A stretch of 64,000 nt of DNA from Periplaneta americana. Its lineage: Eukaryota; Arthropoda; Insecta; Blattodea; Blattidae. Of this stretch, positions 10,448 to 20,906 are shown piece after piece; positions within the stretch are counted from its first letter, which is position 1, and the number at the start of each line of letters is the position of its first letter. The stretch is taken from positions 156,739,955 through 156,803,954 of the forward strand of contig NC_091122.1 in NCBI RefSeq assembly GCF_040183065.1, written 5' to 3'. The notes under the pieces are model-generated. The model was not told the DNA's origin. It worked only from the letters and a program-made list of their open reading frames with translations, and searched no databases. A program made the translations under genes and the position numbers.

Positions 10448-11039
10448 CCTTACATTTTAAAATGATTCATGTTTATTTCATCATCCTTAATTAAAACTTT
10501 TGTATCATTTATCATTTTTTATATTATTTAGGTTATGTTATAGCTTCTGCTATATGAGATTATGTATAGTCACATATCAGAGATTAATACACTTTGATAA
10601 TTGAAGTGAAATGAAAATCTAATATATAAAAGTCAATGTGGGTATGTATGTATGTTCTCTATACAAATCTACACGCTTTGACCGATATGTGCCAAAGTTT
10701 GCACATTTAACCTTCATAACCAGGAGAAAAACATAGGCTACATTAAAATTGTGCAAATGGACGTTAAATTAATTAAACAATAAAATCATAAAAATAAGTA
10801 CGATCAAACATTCATGTTTAATACTAAATTGCAGTCTTCTATAGTCAATTGTTTTTTTATTATTGTCTGTTGTATTCAACATCGACTTTCACGAGGCCGT
10901 GGAAATTATAACGCGAAATTAAATAACATTGTTGATACACATCATGAAGGCTAAAATCTAGGCAATTCACGCAGTAAATATCTTTACGCAGCCCAGGACC
11001 ATATTATGAATTTCTCTATGCAGTTGTAGATAGTGAGCA

Positions 11040-11420
11040 GGCTGTGTTTTAGTCAACTGAATTCTTGAATTCTTTGAGACTACAAGGTTTGCTACCGTAT
11101 AATTGTTTTAATACTTGATATTGAATCACCAATAGTACTATTGCGAAATATTGACCCACCAAAATCATGCAATGGAACAAGAATTGGTGTGAAAAAACTC
11201 ATTCGAAACAATATTAACTGGAAAAACGAAACGAGAAGATGTTTTTATCTCACGTATTCCTATGATACCCACTAACATCCCTTTCGATTTTAAGTAATTG
11301 CAATTTCAATGCGACTAGCATTTGTAATGGCCATATTAAAATTATGATCAAGGACAGTCGCTCAAAGTAGCAGGCATTAACTTAAAAACTGCGTGTTTTT
11401 CACATTCTTAACTATATTTT
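11040..11420 (+). pseudogene. Helitron Rep/Helicase, C-terminal Pif1-like helicase remnant
   Basis: Frames broken by stops and shifts read, in order, STEFLNSLRLQGLLP, SPIVLLRNIDPPKSCNGTRI, EDVFISRIPMIPTNIPFDFK and GQSLKVAGINL. These correspond to the conserved end of Helitron Pif1-like helicases (PIMLLRNLDPPKLCNGTRL, EDVLIPRIPMIPTDLPFxFKRLQFPVR, NKSQGQSLxxVG), which unwinds DNA during rolling-circle transposition. Everything upstream (HUH Rep domain, Walker A and B) is missing and at least three frameshifts are present. The copy is inactive but shows that the surrounding element descends from an autonomous Helitron. Confidence 0.82.
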
Positions 11421-12359
11421 ATACAAAGAAGTAGGGAAAAAAATATTTTACACACATCAAAAAGCAATTCAATGATACTTTTGTCATATTGCTAATTTAG
11501 TATGTGAATGTACGTAAGGCGACTCAAAATAACACTGTACTAATTCTAAAATATACGTCTCTCAAAATATTGTTGTTCATGTCAGAAAAAATGTTACTAT
11601 GAAATTCTAACTACATAATTACGTTACGAATGTAGTATGTTTTGCGTTGTGGAAATAATCTCTTAATTTCTAAAAAATAAAAACCGGTATATACGTCCTT
11701 GAGAATATTAGTCTTTATGTTAAAAAATGACTTATTGAGAATTTATATTGTATCTGTATTCTGTGTATAAAATAAGAATTAATATTATATGTTCTGAATT
11801 TGTGAGATACAGTTTCTCAAGTCATATTAATAAAAATAGGCGTACAGCGGTTAAGGGTAAAAAATCTTTTAATATAAATTAAATTATATACGTATATATT
11901 GATTCTTTGGTATGATCGATAGAGAGAGAAATTTTGGCTCTCGATGACACCCCAACGGGTTCAGACTGGGAACAAGGGAATTCCCTGTTTATTGTCAGCT
12001 GTCTCTGAAATGCAAGTGAAAGCACACACAGACATTAAATTACGTGAAATGTACAGCTTCAGATCAATGTACAGATCTTATAATTATTTTACCTCTGCCT
12101 CTGTGCAACGTCACATTTGCGGGGGAGGAAAGCAGACGGCAGAAAGGTTGTAATGCTTTTTAATACCTTGACTCCCATGACTAAGATAAGCCACTTGAAA
12201 TTTAACAGTCACTGACTGGCAGAGATAAAATGTAAGATCTGTAGAACATTGATACAATGCTAAGTGGGTCTATAGTGACCGAAGAGTGTATCTTTGTTTT
12301 GCTGAACTTCAAGACAATGCTAATGCAATTAAAGTTTGTGTGACTGTAGCCTGTATATT

Positions 12360-12480
12360 ATATGTTCGTTTGGTTTCACTTTATTTATAGTTTGGTTTCT
12401 TTATTATTTTATTTGTATTTCTGGTGATGTGGAAGAGAAGGCCTGATGACCTTAATTACGCCAGAATAAATAAATAAACA
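12360..12480 (+). mobile_element. LINE 3' tail nested in the Helitron
   Basis: The sequence gtggaagagaaggcctgatgaccttaattacgccagaataaataaataaac is split here only by its own length; it is the same tail type as at 25095-25243 (minus strand) and resembles the tails at 55930-56330. A (CA)n/(TA)n run follows to about 12520. Only the last 100 or so bases of the LINE are present. Confidence 0.65.
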
Positions 12481-12823
12481 CACACACATATATATACATA
12501 TATATGTATACAGTATAAATACATACAAATTAAAACACATTTGAAAGTAAGGCCAGTGATTAAATGTTTCCTTTCGTTGCCTGATCTGTAGTTGTTTTAA
12601 ATTGAGTTAATCCTTTGAGGCATGTGGCTAAGAAGTTCATTAATTCATGTTAGTGATGCTATGTAAAGATTGATCTTTATGGACGAGGAAAGCTTATTGA
12701 AGAGAATTCGTTTTGATTGTCTATAGTTGAGTTTCTGAGATTTCCGAAAAGTCTAACAACCAGTTTAATTAAAAAAAAGAAGCGAAAAGGACAACCCGGG
12801 CAACGACGGGTGCTTTCAGCTAG

Positions 12824-13298
12824 TGTTTTAATAAAAATGAAACTGAATCAACACGCCTTCTTGATTATTAGGCCTAATCGTCCATTGAGTTCAATGAAGA
12901 TTGCGTAGTTGGCAAACGTGGTAACAAAAGAACAACTGATCATAACACATTACTGTCATCTAGCGGATTATTGTAATGATGAGATGGTACAGTAATACAT
13001 TTTCAAGACAGTTATTAAGTCAATTAATATTTTATTGTATTAGAGTACTTTATTTCTTCTAATATTTATATACTTTCTTCTAATCGTGTAATGGGTCAAT
13101 TAAATCTGACTCGAGTTTTGATTTTCTCTAGATAAATCAAAATCTCTAGTGAGATTATTGTAAATAAATCCCTTAAAGGGATCAACAATTTCTATATTTT
13201 ATCATGAAATAGGATAATATACAACATCTTGAATAATGTATGCATAATAATAATGTAATTGAGTGAAGTTCTTTAATAAATAATATAGGCTAACTTAT
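12824..13298. other. Spacer, nothing recognised
   Basis: AT-rich sequence between a Helitron 3' end and a SINE target duplication. The 63-codon ORF starting at 12717 spans the Helitron boundary and is not a gene. Confidence 0.5.
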
Positions 13299-13310
13299 AC
13301 TGTTAATAAG

Positions 13311-13560
13311 TCCACACCTGTGGAGTAACGGTTAGCGCGTCTGGCTGCGAAACCAGGTGGCCCGGGTTCGAATCCCGGTTGGGGCAAGTTACCTGGTTGA
13401 GGTTTTTCCGGGGTTTTCCCTCAACCCAATACGAGCAAATGCTGGGTAACTTTCGGTGCTGGACCCCGGACTCATTTCACCGGCATTATCACCTTCATAT
13501 CATTCAGACGCTAAATAACCTAGATGTTGATACAGCGTCGTAAAATAACCGATAAAATAA
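13311..13560 (+). mobile_element. Full-length tRNA-derived SINE, family 1
   Basis: It is flanked by a perfect 12-bp duplication actgttaataag (13299-13310 and 13561-13572). The 5' head folds like a tRNA: A box tggagtaacggttagcgcg, anticodon stem ctgg/ccag, B box gggttcgaatccc. The body runs gttacctggttgagg, a pyrimidine/G block, cattcagacgctaaataacc, and ends in gataaaataa. The A and B boxes would act as an internal RNA polymerase III promoter. Two more copies are at 17783 and 24774. Confidence 0.92.
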
Positions 13561-13572
13561 ACTGTTAATAAG

Positions 13573-14231
13573 CATAGCCTATCATTTATTTTCACAGCTA
13601 CTAAATTGCCCTCTAATAAATTACTGTTATTTCTATTCATACTGGAAGTCCCTTAAGAATTCTTTTCTCCGATGTAACTCCTTGCAACGACTTGTGCAGT
13701 TGCTGCTCTCAACACCGCCGTATTCTTTTGAACGTTGAAGCATGAACCAGACGTCTCGTTATGTGGGTCATTGTATTAACATTTCTGTGCAGACGAGGGT
13801 GTGGTATATGGCTCCTCCCACCTACCCTCAACACCGACAAACATGGCGTGCGTGTACAGGGGGATGAATTTCAAGTAGACTCCACCCCTAGGTGGAGCGT
13901 CTAGGGGGAAGAAGGGTTAGCTGTGGGTACAATTAGTGAGGGACGACTCCCTCCATGCAAAATGGCTGTACGCACACATGTTGGCTAGACGTCGCGTCGG
14001 GTGGTCAGACGGCTAGCGCACATTCAATTGTTCCTACAGGATCGGGGTATGGAGTATCTCCATATACAATTTCAAATATATTATGTTAACATATCTGCAC
14101 TTCTTTCTCGAATTACGACAAAGTAGGCCTATAACATCACTAAGAACAGATCTGCGTTATTGAAAGAAAATCGTGAAATAGAACAGAGAGGGATCGCAAC
14201 AGACAGAATCGACATAATCCTATAGAGTTTA
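13573..14231. other. Spacer with a GC-rich, CpG-containing island
   Basis: Bases about 13730-14040 are clearly richer in G+C and CpG than the surrounding sequence. They include a perfect hairpin ctccacccctaggtggag near 13880. No open frame with family resemblance was seen. It could be a regulatory island or an unrecognised repeat. Confidence 0.4.
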
Positions 14232-14234
14232 CGC

Positions 14235-14280
<46 letters not shown>

Positions 14281-16655
14281 GTCTTCGCTGTTATAATCAT
14301 TTTCACAGTCATCATTCCAATCGTCTTTATCATTAGATCTACTACCTTTGCGAGTCATCATCTTCGACAACATCAAAATCGTATTTTTCATCGTTATCTT
14401 CGCTTTCGTCACCGCCGTCATCATCGTCGTCTTCGTTATTGCCCTTCAGCATCATCATCGCCTTTCTTTATCGCCGTCATCATCTTCGTCATCGTCATCG
14501 TCATCAGCATCATCGCCTTCGTCTTCGTCATCGCCATCATCGTCATCGTCATCGCCGTCAGCATCATCTTCGTCATCATCATCTTCGTCACCGCCGTCAT
14601 CATCGTCGTCTTCGTTATTGCCCTTCAGCATCATCATCGCCTTTCTTTATCGCCGTCATCATCTTCGTCATCGTCATCGTCATCAGCATCATCGTCTTCG
14701 TCATCGTCATCGCCGTCAGCATCATCGTCTTCGTCATCGCCGTCATCATCATCTTTGTCATCGCCATCAGCTTATCATCGTCTTCGTCATTGCCATCAGC
14801 ATCATCATCGTCTTCGTCATTGCCAACAGTAACATCATCGTCTTCGTCATTGCAATCAGCATCATCATCGTCTTCGTCATTGCCACCAGCATCATCATCG
14901 TCTTCGTCATTGCCATCAGCATCATAATCGCCTTCGTCATTGCAATCAGCATCATCATCGTCATTGCCATCAGTATCATCGTCTTCGTCATTGCCATCAG
15001 CATCATCATCATCATCATCGTCTTCGTCATTGCCATCAGCATCATCATCATCGTCTTCGTCATTGCCATCAGCATCATCATTGTCTTCGTCATTGCCATC
15101 AGCATCATCATCATCGTCTTCGTCATTGCCATCATCGTCTTCGTCATTGCCATCAGCAACATCATCGTCTTCGTCATTGCCATCAGCATCATCATCGTCT
15201 TCATCATTGCCATCAGCAACATCATCGTCTTCGTCATTGCCATCAGCAACATCGTCTTCGTCATTGCCATCAGCATCATCATTGTCTTCGTCATTGCCAT
15301 CAGCAACATCATCGTATTCGTCATTGCCATCAGCAACATCATCGTCTTCGTCATTACCATCAGCAACATCATCGTCTTCGTCATTGCCATCACCAACATC
15401 ATCATCTTCGTCATTGCCATCAGCAACATCATCGTCTTCGTCATTGCCATCAGCATCATCATCGTCTTCGTTATTGCCATCAGCAACATCATCGTCTTCG
15501 TCATTGCCATCAGCAACATCATCGTCTTCGTCATTGCCATCAGCAACATCATCGTTTTCGTCATTGCCATCAGCAACATCATCATCTTCGTCATTGCCAT
15601 CAGCATCATCATTGTCTTCGTCATTGCCATCAGCAATATCATCGTCTTCGTCATTGCCATCAGCAACATCATCGTCTTCGTCATTGCCATCAGCAACATC
15701 ATCATCTTCGTCATTGCCATCAGCAACATCATCGTCTTCGTCATTGCCATCAGCAACATCATCGTCTTCGTCATTGCCATCAGCAATATCATCATCTTCG
15801 TCATTGCCATCAGCATCATCATTGTCTTCGTCATTGCCATCAGCAACATCATCGTCTTCGTCATTGCCATCAGCAACATCATCGTCTTCGTCATTGCCAT
15901 CAGCATCATCATCGTCTTCGTCATTGCCATCAGCAACATCATCGTCTTCGTCATTGCCATCAGCAACATCATCGTCTTCGTCATTGCCATCAGCAACATC
16001 ATCGTCTTTGTCATTGCCATCAGCAACATCATCATCTTCGTCATTGCCATCAGCATCATCATTGTCTTCGTCATTGCCATCAGCAATATCATCGTCTTCG
16101 TCATTGCCATCAGCAACATCATCGTCTTCGTCATTGCCATCAGCAACATCATCATCTTCGTCATTGCCATCAGCAAAATCATCGTCTTCGTCATTGCCAT
16201 CAGCAACATCATCGTCTTCGTCATTGCCATCAGCAATATCATCATCTTCGTCATTGCCATCAGCATCATCATTGTCTTCGTCATTGCCATCAGCAACATC
16301 ATCGTCTTCGTCATTGCCATCAGCAACATCATCGTCTTCGTCATTGCCATCAGCAACATCATTGTCTTCGTCATTGCCATCAGCAACATCATCGTCTTCG
16401 TCATTGCAATCAGCATCATCATCGTCTTCATCATTGCCATCAGCATCATCATCGTCTTCGTCATTGCCATCAGCAACATCATCGTCTTCGTCATAGCCAT
16501 CAGCAACATCATCGTCTTCGTCATCGCCGTCATCATCTTCGTCTTCGTCATCGCCGTCAGATCATCAACGTCATTTTCGCCATCGCCATCGTCATCATCT
16601 TCGCCGTCATCAACGTCATCGTCGTCATCTTCGCTATCATCATCATTATCATCAT
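14232..16655. repeat. ATC-type minisatellite with 30-bp units
   Basis: It starts with a pure (CAT)n run (14235-14280). An irregular part follows, with a block of about 180 bp duplicated (ccgccgtcatcatcgtcgtc at about 14412 and 14592). From about 15120 to 16500 a regular 30-bp unit, cagcaacatcatcgtcttcg plus tcattgccat, repeats in register. Variant units recur with a 450-bp higher-order period: cagcaatatcatcgtcttcg at 15631 and 16081, cagcaatatcatcatcttcg at 15781 and 16231. Because 30 is a multiple of three and the unit lacks stops, two plus-strand frames and one minus-strand frame stay open for hundreds of codons as 10-residue repeats. Confidence 0.92.
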
Positions 16656-16723
16656 GTTCTGTAAATGTAGGCTAGTAATAAGCCAAACTTACAAAATTAG
16701 CCCATTCCGTCTAATAGCAATAG

Positions 16724-16882
16724 ATGAACCACCAGTCAGCTAAACCTCTCACTGCTTCCTCATCGTCAGACACGTCACCAGAGAATGCCGAAGATACCAC
16801 ACAAAGAAAAAAGTTCAATTTACCAAATGATGTAACAATTGATGGTACAAATAGGCCTATTCAACAAATAAGTCTAAAATAA
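16724..16882 (+). other. Small ORF, unrecognised
   Basis: A 52-codon ATG-to-TAA frame, starting MNHQSAKPLTASSSSDTSPE and ending QQISLK. It is serine-, threonine- and acid-rich like the leader of some transposase N-termini, but there is no domain, no inverted repeat around it and no neighbour to support a function. Coding status doubtful. Confidence 0.15.
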
Positions 16883-17775
16883 TTTAAATAAAGTTCTTAG
16901 TACAATAGGCTATGACGTAGGCTAATCATTACAAACTCTTATTGTCATAAGTTACACTGTCTAGTCCTAATGTTTTTATATCCCGATAATTAGGCCTATT
17001 TTGATTGTAATTTCATGAATTGTAACCGTTAGAGCTATTGTATTTGTTTCTACGTATACCTTATTTTATTTCAAGGAGTGTAGTTCGGTGGCTCCTTTGA
17101 ACACCCACTTACAGGTTTATGACTTCCTACACAAACAACTCTGATAATTCCATCCTGTCCCCTCGTCCCAAGATTGCACAGTTGCCACAATCCTGGTGAC
17201 TATCGAAGTCAGACTGACTGAATTCTTGGAATTCGGAAAAGATGCGACAACTGTGCCTCCACGTGGATTTGAGGGGAGCCTGTCAATTCTTCTGAACGAA
17301 GGTTGTGATTGGTTAATAAGAAGAGAAGACAAGATTTCCGTCACAGTAAGGAAGACATTTATTTATGACAACCAATTAGTAGTGGGTAGTAGAAGGTCTG
17401 TCGGCAAAGTCCTTTCTATGAAACTGCACTCCATTAAAAAAAAAAAATAAGGTATAAATATTGTGGTCGCAGAAAGACCCAGCGGTAATGCCACCTAAAA
17501 TATATCTCAAGCAAATCTATTTCCATTAGTGAAAAAGGCATAAGTATGAATTAGATCTGCATTTTGACAGTAGGCTTAGCTTAAAGTTGACGAAAGCTCT
17601 GAGCTGGGCCCGAGTAGGCCTACAGGCTATGTTGTAATACGCCTAGATGCTCGCGATATTTACGTGACTGGCCATTCTCTTACTGGCGTTATAAAGCAAT
17701 GCCCTTCGGAGACCCAATGAAATGGAGAGAACAGAAACATGGGCTGACATCACCTACCGCCTATTACTTCCATTT
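16883..17775. other. Spacer, no gene found
   Basis: Mixed-composition sequence. Overlapping opposite-strand frames at 17117-17344 and 17196-17450 have no family resemblance. The palindrome tgaattcttggaattc occurs near 17219. Two TAGGCCTA octamers lie at about 16992 and 17616. Confidence 0.4.
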
Positions 17776-17782
17776 AACATAA

Positions 17783-18027
17783 CACATGTGGAGTAACGAT
17801 CAGCGCGTCTGGCCGCGAAACCAGGTGGCCCGGGTTCAATTCGATTCGCGCAAGTTACCTGGTTGAGGTTTTTTTCCGGGGTTTTCCCTCAACCCAATAT
17901 GAGCAAATGCTGGGTAACTTTCGGTGTTGGATCCCGGACTCATTTCACCGGCATTATCACCTTCATATCATTCAGACGCTAAATAACCTAGATGTTGATA
18001 AAGCGTAGTAAAATAACCTACTAAAAA
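17783..18027 (+). mobile_element. tRNA-derived SINE, family 1
   Basis: Same family as 13311-13560: gtggagtaacgatcagcgcg head, body with gttacctggttgagg and cattcagacgctaaataacc, tail ctactaaaaaaa. The direct repeat aacataa (17776-17782 and 18028-18034) is the probable target duplication. The B box is damaged (gggttcaattcgattcg), so this copy is older or mutated. Confidence 0.88.
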
Positions 18028-18034
18028 AACATAA

Positions 18035-18571
18035 TTCGAAATCAAGACATGACAAGTTTATTCCAATTTCCTTCAGCCAAAAGACAAATGAACCATGACA
18101 GTTCAACACCAGTTCCTAAGGCATCTAAAGAATGGACACTAGATAGACATAGACGAATCTGTAGCAACATTTTCAAACAGTGTGATTTTTCAGAACGAAA
18201 TGAACTTCATATAAGGCTATCATTACAATCTAATCTAAACCGTCTAGTGATGGACATCAATTTTTCCACAAATTCAAGCGTAACTTTTAAAATGCAGTTT
18301 GGATTTTATAAAATTCTACCACTTTTTGTGAGTGAGAGAGCAGAGCAGATGAAAAGCATTATATAGTCTGACCATCGGATCTGTGCCCCCGTAAGATATG
18401 CGAACTGAACCCTAATTCCTTCTCAGCCTCGGTAATTCATTTCTCTCCCTGCATTCCTATCTCTCTCTTTTCTATCTCTCTCCCTTTCTGTCCCCCACCA
18501 CTCATAATTTTGGCCTTCTTGCGGGACAGTTTACAATATTTGCATTTGCAGTCCAGTGTTGTCAACTCAAC
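18035..18571. other. Spacer with one unrecognised plus-strand ORF
   Basis: An open frame of 105 codons at 18049-18366 (MTSLFQFPSAKRQMNHDSST...) directly follows the SINE. It shows no recognisable domain, signal or repeat. It might be the leader of the transposase remnant at 18572, but no splice pair linking them was evident. A CT-rich stretch follows at 18440-18500. Confidence 0.3.
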
Positions 18572-19131
18572 ATGAATATTATAGCACGGAATGGCGAAAG
18601 AAATATTAAGTACGTAATAGCATTTTGCGATGAAGAGAAACAAACAGGTCAATATCTGTTTCCTATAAATCAAGCAACGAAAAGAGCAACTGCTATCACA
18701 GGTGAGGCTTATTTTATTTCGATTGACTATGTATTAAAATTACTTACTTAACTAATACTAATAATACAACATTTTATGTAATTTATATAGAAAGGTCAGA
18801 ACTTCTAATAAAGAAAATCAGGAGAGAGGGAGTCTGTGCAGGAGATGAAAAGCTAGAATCACCAGAGAAGAACAGACCAAGGGAACTTTTAATTATTGTA
18901 CATGATATGAACCGATGTATTTTAAGAAGAAAGATATAAGAATTTTATGCCGTTCAGAAAGAAGTTTCAACATTGAATAAATTACTGAAAAGTAATAATT
19001 TCCAAGGTTGGAGAGAAAAACTACGGAAAGTGATTCGAGACATGGGATTTAGGTTTAAAAAATGTAGAAATACAAGATGTATTTTGATTGAAATAAATAA
19101 TATTGTAGCATGGAGGACCAGTTATTTATGA
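18572..19131 (+). pseudogene. Spliced transposase N-terminal region (insect DDE_3-type), with an 89-bp intron
   Basis: Exon 1 (ATG at 18572 to 18701) reads MNIIARNGERNIKYVIAF, then KQTGQYLFPINQATKRATAI. A GTGAGG donor at 18702 and a TATATAG acceptor ending at 18790 remove 89 bases in phase 1. Exon 2 then reads ERSELLIKKIRREGVC, EKLESPEKNRPRE, EVSTLNKLLK, LRKVIRDMGFRFKKCRNTRC and IVAWRTSYL. This order is the helix-turn-helix leader of a transposase group known to me from insect genomes; the DDE domain that normally follows is absent. A TAA at 18937-18939 interrupts exon 2. It is a broken copy, but intron retention argues for DNA-level transposition. Family recognition is from memory. Confidence 0.6.
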
Positions 19132-20577
19132 CACCGTTTGACGGAAGTTTGGCAACATCCCTATTCGGCAAGATTCGTGGCCTGCTGTTTAACGTGGTGG
19201 GAGGAAAGCGGGTGGAATGGAGTGAGTACAGGCGTTAACTTTTCCAAGAACGACGACAGCGCTGAAGGGGCACAGATCCGATGGTCCGACAATACTGTCC
19301 GCACTTCAGGAGAAGATCCGAGCAAGGAATGCGAGTTTTTCCCCCACTCTCATAACCTATTCTCAACACGGTACCGGCCGGCCATTGACTGGGTTTTGTT
19401 TGTCCCAGCCGGCCAATGACACCACCCCCATCCACCTGCTCCTTCAAGAACGCCGAGTGATTGGCTTACTATCTCCTCTTACCCCGCAAGGACCATACTC
19501 CCTCGCAGGGATCCTCTCATGAAATTTGGACAGTAGGTCCCTAACATCAAAGACAATTCCAGGTAAGATGAGTTTGAAGAATCGTCCTCTAGTTGCAAAA
19601 GGTTCTGTTACCATTACTACAAATTAAGTTACGGTTATGAAAAATATTGCTAAAATTTTGGATAAATACGATTTTTTGGGTATTTCAGAACAAAATTTCC
19701 TGAATTTAATTATGGGCCCTATATTCATTGGGACCCAAATTCGTGAAGTCATTCATGATAGGCCTATGCGTAATATTTAAGAACCAGCTGACAGAAACTG
19801 AAAGATTTGCATAGTCATGCGCGAATTTCCTTCGGAATGTGAAAGTCCACAACTTCAAGGAACTAATTGGGGACTTTTGAATGCATAGGTTCATATGCGA
19901 ATGGGATACAATGTGAGTTTGAAATTTCATCATTTACACTCCAATTTGGACTTCTTTTCTTCTAATCTGGGAGCAGAGAGTAGGCCTAACGAGTAGGCCT
20001 ACAGGGAAAGATTTCACATCCCCGGATACTTCAATTATGCAAAAAAAAAAAAAAAAAAAAATCAGGAAAAGCTACTTTAGAATAATGCTAGTATACAATT
20101 TTGGGCCCTTGTACAAAGGAATTCTTGTAGCAGTTACAAAGGAAAGAGCTTTAAAAATTTCTAAAATATGTGAGTAAAAATACACTTTTATTTAATTTTC
20201 TTTTAACCCTTGTACTACCAGAAATTTTTGTGACACTGAATACAGTGCTGCCAATGCTGACTTCAGTAATAATTTTAAAAGTCGTAAAAGAAATACATTT
20301 TCAATAATGATGTTTCTGTACGAAATTAGCCTTCAACCATTGTTTTAATAATAATTTATTCATAAAATGAATAGCCCTATGTAACTACAATATTAGACTA
20401 ATAAGCGTAAAGAAATAATATTTTTTCAAACTTTTCCATGTGTGCTTTGAATAACTTCTCATCAATTGCTAACTTACATTGTTTGCATATCAAATGGTCT
20501 TAACATGTAAACTTTGCAAAACTTGAGCACCTGCTTGAATGATTTCGGTACACAGAAGTGCCCCGAGAAGTCATTAT
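19132..20577. other. Spacer; GC-rich part then AT-rich part
   Basis: 19135-19560 is GC-rich with an open frame of 93 codons at 19138-19419 and one of 70 on the other strand, neither recognisable. It contains two close copies of ccggccawtgac near 19376-19420. From 19560 on the sequence is AT-rich, with an A(20) run at 20041-20060. No gene is supported. Confidence 0.4.
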
Positions 20578-20906
20578 TAGAGCCCGGACGTTTGGCAAAA
20601 TGTCTTTTTTACTGGGTGGAAGTAAATCATTATTTTCGTAGATATAAAATTGATTTGGGGTAAATTAAAGTGATATGACTAATTTTTATTTTGCCTATTT
20701 TGCCTTTTTAAGGTGTTTCTTACTAATAAATGCCTTTTTTCTAATTTTAAAGCAATATTTCTTGTTTATTTGCAATTTTCTGATTAATTGTAATGTAATG
20801 TGTATGAAATTTAAATACTTGAAACAATGACTCACTTTACTAACAATAATAAATCAAAGTATTTTATTTTGGTGCTTAATCTGCTAATAATCGTGCTTTA
20901 ATACTA

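Larger units (their letters stand above)
10618..12823 (+). mobile_element. Helitron, 2.2 kb, with decayed helicase end
   Basis: The 5' end TCTAATATATAAAAG, followed by the gtatgtatgtatgttc and ctacacgctttgaccg blocks, is typical of insect Helitrons. The 3' end has the hairpin acccgggcaacgacgggt and then gctttcagCTAG at 12823. Flanks are A (5') and T (3'), with no target duplication. Inside are remnants of the Helitron helicase C-terminus (11040-11420), a nested LINE tail (12360-12480) and about 900 bp of unrecognised sequence. It belongs to a different family from the two 1-kb Helitrons. Confidence 0.85.

Noticed and set aside
13311-13390. tRNA gene (also at 17783, 24774, 25440 and 6090)
   Set aside because: Each is the head of a SINE with a tail, body and target duplication, or has an unpaired acceptor stem; none is a free-standing tRNA.
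15120-16500. CRISPR-like regular array (30-bp repeats)
   Set aside because: Units are contiguous, with no unique spacers, and the genome is eukaryotic.
14348-16675. Open frames of 775, 518 and (minus strand) 594 codons
   Set aside because: They consist almost only of 10-residue translations of the 30-bp minisatellite, exist in three frames on two strands, and begin or end in unrelated flanking DNA.
17196-17450. 84-codon frame ending in a lysine run
   Set aside because: The C-terminus is a poly(A) tract; overlapping antisense frame, no family resemblance.
19138-19419. 93-codon frame in a GC-rich stretch
   Set aside because: The opposite strand is open as well, no motif or splice signal supports it, and GC-rich DNA has few chance stops.
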